Shown in pieces: positions 1-7,511 of a DNA stretch of 45,195 bases (its first letter is position 1; each line of letters opens with the position of its first letter). The position numbers and the translations under genes are program-made. The notes below the pieces were generated by a model. It was not told the DNA's origin, ran no database searches, and saw only the letters and a program-made list of their open reading frames with translations. The DNA lies in contig JAQBNS010000011.1 in the NCBI GenBank assembly GCA_028288405.1, forward strand, positions 1-45,195. Reading direction: 5' to 3'. The stretch comes from Chitinophagaceae bacterium. GTDB lineage: Bacteria > Bacteroidota > Bacteroidia > Cytophagales > Cytophagaceae.

Positions 1-1303
1 TATCCAGGTTACCATGTCTGGGTGCTGCGTTGAAAGAAAGATTGATTTGACCGCCACTGGTTGTAAACGAGAAAAAATCCACATCACTGCGTTGAGAAAT
101 GACACCATGGTTATCAGTGCTCAATACGTTGTCCGATTGAAAGAGCAGCGCAGTCGCTCCGGCTGTATTGTCATCATGATCATCTTCTCTGAAAGAGAAT
201 CCATTTTGAGTAGCAATGATATTGATATCATCTTCCGGATTATTGGCATTCAGGTATTCACCTTTGCTGAACTGCACGATGCTTTCATAATAACCGACGC
301 CCATGATCGGAGCCCAACTTCCAGCGCCGGCATAATATACTTCATTGGGTTCTGTTCTTCCGTCATGACCAAGGAACAAGGTATGACCGATCTCATGAGA
401 ACACACTTCGCCGACATTTTTTCCACCCGTACCTACACCCGTCGTGAAGGCCCAGCATGGTTCTTCAAAACTGCCCCAAGTGAAAGATCCGATATAGGCA
501 ATACCACCATAACCCGGACCGGCCGTATTGGTAGGAGTAATCATGCAACGGATTCTTTTACCAGGTAGTGCATGATTGAATACATTCACATCCGTTGTGA
601 TGTTGAGGTCGAAAGCTCTGTAATCTTCACTGGTAATTTCCCATGCTTCCAAAATATCTTCATCCGTCATACCGGAAGGCAAAGCTTCTATGGCACCTCC
701 GCCATTCCATCCGGTATTTCCGAAGTATTCACCATCAAAATCCAAATAAGCGACATAACCTGATCCTGGTAAGCTCTGTAAGGCGTATACATTGCCGGTA
801 GATGTGTTTATTGCCGTGCGTTGTAGCGAAGATTTTTTTGAACGTTGAGCCAAAGGAAGCTCTTTAAAATCTATGCATAATACTTTGTCAATGTCTATGT
901 TTTGAACGTAGACATTTCCTTCTACATCAGAAGATATTTCATACGCCAATCTTTTACTTTTCAAAATGATCTTTCCTTCTGCTTTTGTTCCTGTAATACT
1001 CAGAAAGAAAGAAGAATGCTCTTGCGATGTTACTTCACCAATGAAACTGTTGGTATTTCCTTTTTGCTTCTTCACATTCGCAGCAATGGTGAGTATTGTT
1101 TTCTGATCCACTGCGATGTTGATGTCATTGAATGCGGTTTTAGCATTGACACTTGCATTGCTTTTCTTAGCGACCAACTGATCCAGCAGTTGAGCCGTTG
1201 TTCCAATAAATACTTTATCGTTTTGTTTTTGTGCAAAAGCATAGTTAAGTACTCCTACACATAAGACACTGCTCGTTATCAGCGTCATTAAAATTTTCTT
1301 CAT
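1..1303 (-). CDS. Secreted metzincin-like zinc metalloprotease, C-terminus missing
   Basis: About 434 residues are readable from the ATG at 1303 to the window edge, so the C-terminus lies outside. It starts with a signal peptide (MKKILMTLITSSVLCVGVL, then an AFA-Q cleavage region), followed by a pro-region of roughly 150 residues. The zinc site reads HEIGHTLFLGHDG, complement of about 367-408, and a Met-turn-like WAPIMGVGYY follows about 35 residues later, as in metzincins. The usual Gly of HExxHxxGxxH is Phe here, while the third His is kept. After it comes a stretch like a bacterial pre-peptidase C-terminal (PPC) domain (DVDFFSFTT...). Role: probable extracellular proteolysis. A T9SS tail is likely but not visible. 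The family call is firm; the substrate is unknown. The plus-strand open frames over this span are shadows. Confidence 0.8.
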   Translation of the reverse strand, partial: MKKILMTLITSSVLCVGVLNYAFAQKQNDKVFIGTTAQLLDQLVAKKSNASVNAKTAFNDINIAVDQKTILTIAANVKKQKGNTNSFIGEVTSQEHSSFFLSITGTKAEGKIILKSKRLAYEISSDVEGNVYVQNIDIDKVLCIDFKELPLAQRSKKSSLQRTAINTSTGNVYALQSLPGSGYVAYLDFDGEYFGNTGWNGGGAIEALPSGMTDEDILEAWEITSEDYRAFDLNITTDVNVFNHALPGKRIRCMITPTNTAGPGYGGIAYIGSFTWGSFEEPCWAFTTGVGTGGKNVGEVCSHEIGHTLFLGHDGRTEPNEVYYAGAGSWAPIMGVGYYESIVQFSKGEYLNANNPEDDINIIATQNGFSFREDDHDDNTAGATALLFQSDNVLSTDNHGVISQRSDVDFFSFTTSGGQINLSFNAAPRHGNLD

Positions 1304-1354
1304 ACAAGTATTTAAATTAGCTGGTTAAAAAAAGTTTGAAAAAATTGATACGCA

Positions 1355-1387
1355 CAAACATAAGCGTTCACAAAATTGAAAAACAAA
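1355..1387 (-). promoter_or_regulatory. Candidate Bacteroidota promoter of the metalloprotease gene
   Basis: On the minus strand TATGTTTG (1362 to 1355) matches the phylum's TAnnTTTG -7 element. A TTTG (1387 to 1384) lies 21 bases upstream as a possible -33 element. It would give a leader of about 45 bases before the ATG at 1303. This is pattern matching only. Confidence 0.35.
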
Positions 1388-1482
1388 AAACGACAAGCTA
1401 TTTTCAAACATTTGTCGAATAGTTCAATTCATTGTTTATAAAATTCTAAAATGCAGTTTATTGTTTGACAAGATGTTATCAC

Positions 1483-1519
1483 AAAAAAAATCCGGTAACA
1501 ACATAGCGTCATTACCGGA
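1483..1519 (-). terminator. Rho-independent terminator of the superoxide dismutase gene
   Basis: TCCGGTAA (1491-1498) pairs with TTACCGGA (1512-1519) in an 8-bp stem. On the minus strand this is followed by a run of eight T (complement of the A-run at 1483-1490). It lies 20 bases after the sodA stop codon. Confidence 0.85.
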
Positions 1520-1539
1520 TTATCAGTAGTCTTTGTTAA

Positions 1540-2211
1540 TTACTTTTTCTTCTTGGCTTCGTTATATCTTCTATTGACTTCATCCCAGTTCACTACATTC
1601 CAAAAGGCTGCAATGTAATCCGGTCTTTTGTTTTGGTACTTTAAATAGTAGGCATGTTCCCATACATCCAATGCAAGAATAGGTGTTCCTTTTACTTTCA
1701 CTACGTCCATCAAAGGATTATCCTGATTAGGTGTTGTCGTGATTTTTAATTTTCCTCCTTCTACGATCAACCAAGCCCAGCCTGAACCAAATCTTGTTTT
1801 AGCTGAATCGGAAAATGCTGTTTTAAATTTATCAAATGAACCAAAAGTAGTATTGATATCTTCTAATAAAGGACCGCTCAAGGTGTGTCCTTCAGGTCCC
1901 ATGACCGTCCAAAACAAAGAGTGGTTATAATGTCCACCGGCATTGTCTCTTACTGCTTTGTTGTATTTACTAACGTGTGTAACGATCTCTTCAATGCTTT
2001 TATCTTTTAACAATGGATTTGCTGCTACTTCTTCGTTCAGTTTTTTTACATAAGCAGCATGATGTTTATCGTGATGAATTTCCATTGTTTGTTTGTCGAT
2101 GTGAGGTTCCAATGCATCGACAGAATAGGTAAGAGCAGGTACGGTAAATTGAGCTTGGGCTTGTAAGGCAATCAATGCCATGATTCCGAAGGATAGAAAG
2201 ATTTTTTTCAT
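1540..2211 (-). CDS. sodA: Secreted Mn-type superoxide dismutase
   Basis: Converts superoxide to oxygen and hydrogen peroxide. The 223-residue product has the iron/manganese SOD fold: HHDKHH in the N-terminal helical part, [10 protein letters not shown] with the second metal His, FGSGWAWL, and the family signature DVWEHAYY with the Asp and His ligands. NQDNPLM and the GGH in place of an AAQ-type motif are the manganese-type residues, so Mn (or cambialistic) use is more likely than Fe only. The start at 2211 gives a clean signal peptide ([20 protein letters not shown]); the frame stays open 35 codons upstream, but that extension is not signal-like. The signal peptide implies a periplasmic or external enzyme, unlike the usual cytoplasmic SOD. 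It has its own terminator downstream. Confidence 0.93.
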   Translation of the reverse strand: MKKIFLSFGIMALIALQAQAQFTVPALTYSVDALEPHIDKQTMEIHHDKHHAAYVKKLNEEVAANPLLKDKSIEEIVTHVSKYNKAVRDNAGGHYNHSLFWTVMGPEGHTLSGPLLEDINTTFGSFDKFKTAFSDSAKTRFGSGWAWLIVEGGKLKITTTPNQDNPLMDVVKVKGTPILALDVWEHAYYLKYQNKRPDYIAAFWNVVNWDEVNRRYNEAKKKK

Positions 2212-2427
2212 AAGGTCCAAATCGTTTGATGATACAGGTGATGTAAAAGAAAAACATCTTTTTCTCTTACTTGTTATACAAGTGTAATGAAATATTGTGA
2301 TTATTTTATTCACCACGCATGCATTACTACAGAGGAAAAGATGTTATATATCAGAGTGTCAATTTGATGCCAGACTTTTAAATAGTCTTACTCAGCTGCT
2401 TATCAGAATTTAGACTTATTCACTGTG

Positions 2428-2450
2428 AAAAATACTACTCAAAACGAGTA
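2428..2450 (-). terminator. Weak candidate terminator after the first GH81 gene
   Basis: TACTC (2436-2440) and GAGTA (2446-2450) form a short stem followed on the minus strand by GTATTTTT. ACTGTG/CACAGT just outside could extend it. It lies 10 bases after the gene; the stem is short, so confidence is low. Confidence 0.35.
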
Positions 2451-2460
2451 ACACAGTTCT

Positions 2461-5400
2461 TTACTTCTTCACTACTTTATAATCTCCGACCAATGCACCA
2501 CTTTTTGTTGTGACTTGTAAAATATAAGTGCCGGGTGTTAAGCTTGACATATCGAGTGGTATAAGTGTTATGCCTGCAGATAATTCAACAGCCTGATGGG
2601 AGATTAATGTTCTGCCCAATACATCCAAAAGCTGCAGATACGCTACGTCCTGATCCATAGATGTGAGTTCTATGTTGATGACATGGTCTGTGGGATTAGG
2701 ATAAATACTTAATTGTCCGGACTGCGCTCCAATATTTACCGCTTGAATTTTACTGTACGAAAAAGTATTGTCATTTTCCACACTCCGTAATCTGTAGTAA
2801 TTAATGCCTTTTGCAGGATTGTAATCGGTGTAGTGGTAGGTGGCTGCTTCATTCATGATTCCGGTAGAAGGTTGTTCGTCTATTTTATGCCAATGTATAC
2901 CATCTGTACTTGCTTCCAATTCGAAACGATTGATGTTTACTTCTGAAGCCGTTGTCCAGTCTAGGTTTACTGATTTTTGGTTACCCGGTTTGGCAGAAAA
3001 AGAAAGCAAGGTCAAAGGTAAAGTAGGACAGACATAATAGGTGATGACCGTATCATTAGGCACATTGAATGATTTACCATCTGTAAAGGTAACCGTTTTA
3101 GGACCTTTACCGGGAGGCATATAGATCATATAATGTTTACAAGGACCTTTGACAAAAACCTGATAACCTGTAATGTCAGCCTTCACTGTAGGATCAATAA
3201 CACCGACACTATCAAAGGTATGATCCCAATGGTAAGTGAATGCCTTTTTATCCGGTGACCATAAACCGTTGTTGGTATTGAAGGCGGCAATAGCATTCGT
3301 AGCATTAAACGTGGCTTGCAACGCATTGATGTCTTGTCCCCAGCCATCCCAACCTGCATAGTTTTGACCAATCTGTGAATATTCCGTAGCTGCAGCAGGT
3401 GAGTTCATACCATACCAGGTGGAAGCACCGGTAGACGGTATATAAGTAATACCATGAATGTACTCTGGTTCTGATCCGAAAAACGTGGCATAATTTCCAC
3501 CCCAGTTGTAGAGCATGGTCAAATGTTGGTGAGTATATGCGTTGGCATAAGGAGCTCCGTTTACTACATTGTCTACATCAAACCAATATTGTCTGGCAGC
3601 TTCTGTTTCGGTGATGTATAACAAGGCACCTAAGTCTCTCGTAGCAAAATTTCCTGTAACGACAGAAGACGCTTCACCCCAGAGTAGAACGCCGGTAGCA
3701 AAGTGTATCGCTTCAGATACAGATTCCTGATTGGTTGCTTTCGCATCCGCCCAAGAGTGACCGGCATAAGGATCGAAATATTTTAGATAGGGGAACCATG
3801 GTTTTACGGTACCGTTCGAACCGGGATCGACCATGTCTTTGGTATCGTTGTCGATGGATCGTATCACTGTTTCCACCATCGGTCCGTAATTGGTAACAAA
3901 TGCAGGATCGTATCGAGCCAATATCGCGGCAGCGTTGATAATGTATCCCACATGAAAATGACCGTCGACAAATGTACCGGAACTACCGAATCCATTGGGA
4001 TAATGCGACATGTGATTAAACGTAGGACTGTAGGCAAAATAGCGGTTGTAATCCGCATCATTAGCTACCAACCAGTCTTGCAGCCTTGCTCTCAATTGTG
4101 TAAGGATGGTATTGAAAGCGGTATTGTTACCAACTTGTTTGGCTATTTGAAGATTGGTGGTGAGTTCGGCAAATTGATCTTTGTTGTATCCATCTGCTGC
4201 TGTAGTCATCGTACCTATGCTGGCTGCAAAGGTATTGATGTAAGCATTGATCGCTGCTTTAGTACCCGTGTTGGCCCAACCTAAATTGGGCAATATACCT
4301 AAGTGAGGCATCACGGTTTGAAAGCTACTTGAATTGATCAACTTCATAGCGCCTCGCGGAGAAGGGTATTGCAAACCGGTATTGGTAGCACCTGTTGCCT
4401 GAGGAGAGTATAACCACTGATGACGATACAATGCTTGTAGAGTACCTGTATTAGCGGCACCGTATACGTTGTTAGTGGTCGTAGAGAAGTTAGTCGTTAG
4501 TGTAGCCGTTGCTTCGCTGAAAGAGTAGGTATGCGTGGTTTGCGTGATGAAGTTAAAGGCTTTCTGAGCAAAAAGAGTCAAGGTAGCTTGACTGGCATCG
4601 GGTAACACCGCTACGGTTACGAATTTTGCGGCATCCGGAATATCGGCATTGAAGTTTGCACCGGGTGTCATACTTCCAATAGAACCTGCTAAACTTGCCA
4701 CTGTCGCTCCATTTAACGTAGTGCCCGGAGGAAAGAAGATTCCAATGATACCGGTTGTTGGGCCGGGATTAGCAGAGATTGAAATCGCATGTACATTGGC
4801 GTCCGTGTAAATTGCATTCAAGACAGATGTTCCCTGATTGTAAAAATTCATGTCAGTCGTACCTTGTCTTGATACAAACAAATACGGTGAGCCGCTTGCC
4901 GCTGTGGCTTTGATTACATCTCCACCATACGTTTGACGGAACGTTGCATGGTAATCACCATAACCATCTACTGATGTACTTGTTGAATTTTGACCAATAA
5001 AACCCACTCTCATGTGAATTAACGCAGGACCGTTATTCACTTGATTTGCTGCGCTTACATTATTTGCATTAGGATTGTGCTGTATCGTAAAACCCGCATT
5101 GGTAGCGGTCACTATCATGGGATAAGGATACATCGTTTCGGAATGATTATCTCCTCTAAAGGTTACTTCTCCATCTGTTCCATCGCCCAGATTAGTATGC
5201 CATAGGGCAGAGGTCCACCATTGATGGCTTTGGAATGGACCGGTATAACCGGGACCTTTAGAAATGTAAGTAGCACCTGCCGCTCCACCGCCTATCACAT
5301 CAAATGTATTGCCTGCTATATAATCATCGGGAGGAAGAGTCAGGTTGTAACTACCTGTTCCTCCACCAGGATTTACTTGTTGGGCTTTGAGATCAGAAAG

Positions 5401-5490
5401 GAAAAACAAAAAAAATAACACCCACACACTTTTACTGAGTGGAAGTAAAAATGACCCTACACAAACTTGACGCATTTTAGAAATGTTCAT
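2461..5490 (-). CDS. T9SS-secreted GH81 endo-beta-1,3-glucanase
   Basis: Predicted to cleave internal beta-1,3-glucosidic bonds (laminarin, curdlan, fungal wall glucan). The GH81 domain covers roughly residues 60-830. It shows HQWWTSALW near the N-terminus, the acid-bearing motif DGHFHVGY near residue 508, and FDPYAGHSWA then NQESVSEA near residue 587, where GH81 enzymes have their catalytic Glu. A fibronectin-like domain follows (LPLTLLSFSAKPG...), then a T9SS type A sorting domain (LSIYPNPTDHVINIEL ... YKVVKK). I chose the ATG at 5490 because it leads into a membrane-spanning signal peptide ending SDLKAQ; 5475 is an alternative and 5586 leaves an implausible N-terminus. It works outside the cell or on its surface. 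A second GH81 lies at 23747-26692. Confidence 0.93.
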   Translation of the reverse strand: MNISKMRQVCVGSFLLPLSKSVWVLFFLFFLSDLKAQQVNPGGGTGSYNLTLPPDDYIAGNTFDVIGGGAAGATYISKGPGYTGPFQSHQWWTSALWHTNLGDGTDGEVTFRGDNHSETMYPYPMIVTATNAGFTIQHNPNANNVSAANQVNNGPALIHMRVGFIGQNSTSTSVDGYGDYHATFRQTYGGDVIKATAASGSPYLFVSRQGTTDMNFYNQGTSVLNAIYTDANVHAISISANPGPTTGIIGIFFPPGTTLNGATVASLAGSIGSMTPGANFNADIPDAAKFVTVAVLPDASQATLTLFAQKAFNFITQTTHTYSFSEATATLTTNFSTTTNNVYGAANTGTLQALYRHQWLYSPQATGATNTGLQYPSPRGAMKLINSSSFQTVMPHLGILPNLGWANTGTKAAINAYINTFAASIGTMTTAADGYNKDQFAELTTNLQIAKQVGNNTAFNTILTQLRARLQDWLVANDADYNRYFAYSPTFNHMSHYPNGFGSSGTFVDGHFHVGYIINAAAILARYDPAFVTNYGPMVETVIRSIDNDTKDMVDPGSNGTVKPWFPYLKYFDPYAGHSWADAKATNQESVSEAIHFATGVLLWGEASSVVTGNFATRDLGALLYITETEAARQYWFDVDNVVNGAPYANAYTHQHLTMLYNWGGNYATFFGSEPEYIHGITYIPSTGASTWYGMNSPAAATEYSQIGQNYAGWDGWGQDINALQATFNATNAIAAFNTNNGLWSPDKKAFTYHWDHTFDSVGVIDPTVKADITGYQVFVKGPCKHYMIYMPPGKGPKTVTFTDGKSFNVPNDTVITYYVCPTLPLTLLSFSAKPGNQKSVNLDWTTASEVNINRFELEASTDGIHWHKIDEQPSTGIMNEAATYHYTDYNPAKGINYYRLRSVENDNTFSYSKIQAVNIGAQSGQLSIYPNPTDHVINIELTSMDQDVAYLQLLDVLGRTLISHQAVELSAGITLIPLDMSSLTPGTYILQVTTKSGALVGDYKVVKK

Positions 5491-5633
5491 ACTCTTGTTG
5501 CTAGAGATATTGGGTAACCAGTCTGGAAAATTATAATGCAAATTTGATGCATTCTTCCGCATGGAAATCTGCTTCCGGCCTAACAATTTCTTGCACTTAG
5601 CTTACATTAAAGTTAACTCTATGGAGTGAAATA

Positions 5634-5652
5634 ACCTAGCAAAAAACTAGGT
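5634..5652. repeat. Inverted repeat upstream of the GH81 gene
   Basis: ACCTAG (5634-5639) and CTAGGT (5647-5652) are separated by seven bases (CAAAAAA). It lies about 145 bases before the GH81 start and could be a regulator site. No family is recognised. Confidence 0.35.
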
Positions 5653-5709
5653 ATATTTATATTATTTATTATTTAAGTCATATTGAAAACGCTTAGAAAA
5701 CACTAAATC

Positions 5710-5733
5710 AAGTTAAAATCGAAGTTTTAACTT
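5710..5733. repeat. 9-bp inverted repeat, possible operator
   Basis: AAGTTAAAA (5710-5718) and TTTTAACTT (5725-5733) are perfect complements around TCGAAG. The length and spacing suit a dimeric regulator. It could serve either divergent gene. Confidence 0.4.
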
Positions 5734-6016
5734 ATTTATAGGAAAAACAGAATTAGATGAAAAACAATCCAATTATTCACGGCATCTCCGATACCTGAAG
5801 ATTTCCAATTCGGCAGATGGATAAATTCAATTGGGAGTTGTTTCCCCATCATCTTAAGGTATATGACAGATAAAAAACCAAAAACCTTCGATAAGTACTG
5901 TGAAAAATGTGTCAAAACGTATATCAACAAACTGTTAAAGTTTGTATTTTTCTTTGTACAACTGTGCAAAAAATGCTAGTTTACAAGTATTGCAGAGAAT
6001 AAAACGAGACATCATC

Positions 6017-6592
6017 ATGAAAACGCCCCTAATTGTTATTTTTTTACTTGTTATACTCAACACCGCTTTCTCACAAACATTAGAACAAAAATGGGGAAGA
6101 ATGTTGGAGAAAGCTGAGAATTATGAACCGTATAAAGTGATTAAAAAAACAGAATTGGCTGACTTTTGGAAATCCACAAAAGACTCTATTCAACGTTATC
6201 AAAAAGAGTTAAAAACCGAACGAGGACTCATCGTTAGTCAAAAATCTGAAATTGGTGTTTTGAAAGCTCAAACAGTAGAGTTGACCAATAAGTTGTCACA
6301 AAATGAAACAGACAAAAACAGTGTATCCTTTTTAGGTATTAAAGCCAATAAGTTCGCTTACCTTTCTACCTTATGTCTGTTATTAGTCATCGCTTTAGTG
6401 GGCATTGGATTGTTGTATTACCTTTACGCCAACAGCAATGCTATAGCGGTGCAAAAAGTGAGTGCTTACCAAATGCTCTCTAAAGAATTTGATGAGTATA
6501 AATACAGCAAAATAGAAATGGAGCGAAAGCTTCGCAGAGAATTGCAAACGCAAGTCAATAAACTGGAAGAATTAAAAAAGGGAAATGGGTAA
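6017..6592 (+). CDS. Signal-peptide coiled-coil membrane protein of unknown function
   Basis: The 191-residue protein has a signal peptide (MKTPLIVIFLLVILNTAFSQ), a charged coiled-coil region of about 90 residues (repeated K/E/Q, Ser-rich heptads), the conserved-looking SVSFLGIKANKFAY, one transmembrane helix (LCLLLVIALVGIGLLYYLY) and a second helical charged tail. I recall similar proteins in Bacteroidota being labelled tRNA (guanine-N1)-methyltransferase, but nothing here resembles that enzyme, so the label should not be copied. Start: the ATG at 6017 begins the signal peptide; the frame is open further upstream to 5942. Its last 8 bases overlap the next gene, so the two are probably translationally coupled. 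Function unknown; a tether or scaffold in the envelope is possible. Confidence 0.75.
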   Translation: MKTPLIVIFLLVILNTAFSQTLEQKWGRMLEKAENYEPYKVIKKTELADFWKSTKDSIQRYQKELKTERGLIVSQKSEIGVLKAQTVELTNKLSQNETDKNSVSFLGIKANKFAYLSTLCLLLVIALVGIGLLYYLYANSNAIAVQKVSAYQMLSKEFDEYKYSKIEMERKLRRELQTQVNKLEELKKGNG

Positions 6593-7511
6593 TCACCACC
6601 ACCACGATCACACTCCTCATCACGACCATGGACATGATGGACATCATCACCATCATACTACCGGAAATATAAAAGTCGCTTTCTGGCTCAATTTAATTTT
6701 TTGTATCCTCGAATTTGCAGGGGGATTCTTTACCAACAGTATTGCCATTTTATCTGATGCACTGCACGATTTGGGTGATTCTTTCTCTTTAGGATTAGCC
6801 TGGTACTTTCAGAAGATCTCACAACGAAAAAGAGATAAACTTTTCTCTTACGGTTACAAGCGTTTTTCTTTATTGGGAGCCTTGATCAATTCGATGATCT
6901 TGCTTGTCGGCTCTGTATTCATTGCCATGGAAGCTATACCACGTATGCTTCATCCTGAATCTTCGAATGCAAAGGGGATGATTATTTTTGCGCTGATTGG
7001 TATTGCGGTAAATGGTGCGGCTGTGCTTCGTCTCAAAAAAGGTTCTTCCGTTAATGAACGTGTCATTTCTCTTCACCTGATCGAAGATGTATTAGGATGG
7101 GTTGCCGTTTTGATCGCTGCTGTTGTCATGCTGTTTGTCGATATTCCAATACTGGATCCTATCTTGTCTTTGCTCATTACAGGATACATCTTGTTTAATG
7201 TAGTGAAGAATCTAAAACATAGCCTGACCATCTTGCTACAGGCTGTACCGATAGATATCAATGAATTAGAATTAAAAAATAAGTTGTTAAGTATTCCAAG
7301 CATCCTGGATGTGCATGACATACACATCTGGACAATGGATGGTGACTACAATATTTCCAGCGTACACATCGTGCTGGAAGAACATACCAGTTTAGAAGAG
7401 GCTGAAAACATCAAATTAAAAGCTCGTAAGATATTCCAGGAACTTCGGGTGCATCACATTACCATAGAAACAGAATCACCTGCACAAGCCTGTAGTTTGC
7501 AGGATTGTTAA
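6585..7511 (+). CDS. CDF-family zinc/divalent cation exporter
   Basis: A 308-residue cation diffusion facilitator of the CzcD/ZitB type, exchanging cytoplasmic Zn(II) or similar ions for protons across the inner membrane. The N-terminus is very His-rich (14 His in the first 24 residues), typical of metal-collecting extensions. Six transmembrane helices are apparent. Metal-site motifs are SDALHDLGDS in TM2 and HLIEDVLGW in TM5, i.e. the His/Asp pairs of Zn transporters. The C-terminal cytoplasmic domain has VHDIHIWTMDGD and ends in Cys-containing SPAQACSLQDC. The ATG overlaps the preceding stop codon region by 8 bases (ATGGGTAA), which suggests coupling. Its stop codon touches the stop codon of the next, convergent gene. 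Confidence 0.92.
   Translation: MGNHHHHDHTPHHDHGHDGHHHHHTTGNIKVAFWLNLIFCILEFAGGFFTNSIAILSDALHDLGDSFSLGLAWYFQKISQRKRDKLFSYGYKRFSLLGALINSMILLVGSVFIAMEAIPRMLHPESSNAKGMIIFALIGIAVNGAAVLRLKKGSSVNERVISLHLIEDVLGWVAVLIAAVVMLFVDIPILDPILSLLITGYILFNVVKNLKHSLTILLQAVPIDINELELKNKLLSIPSILDVHDIHIWTMDGDYNISSVHIVLEEHTSLEEAENIKLKARKIFQELRVHHITIETESPAQACSLQDC

Larger units (their letters stand above)
5491..6016. other. AT-rich divergent intergenic region with two inverted repeats
   Basis: The gap lies between the GH81 gene and a plus-strand membrane-protein gene and should hold both promoters. I see two dyads (5634-5652, 5710-5733). A minus-strand open frame at 5736-5969 (77 codons) has no recognisable product and reads across the likely promoter of the next gene, so I do not call it a gene. 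Confidence 0.5.

Noticed and set aside
14-1264. Plus-strand open frames over the metalloprotease region
   Set aside because: They are frame shadows: the minus strand has one continuous frame with a signal peptide, zinc site and Met-turn.
5736-5969. 77-codon minus-strand open frame in the gap before the coiled-coil gene
   Set aside because: No recognisable motif, poor composition, and it covers the likely promoter of the plus-strand gene.
6017-6592. tRNA (guanine-N1)-methyltransferase assignment
   Set aside because: The protein has a signal peptide, coiled coil and one membrane helix, with no SPOUT methyltransferase motifs.
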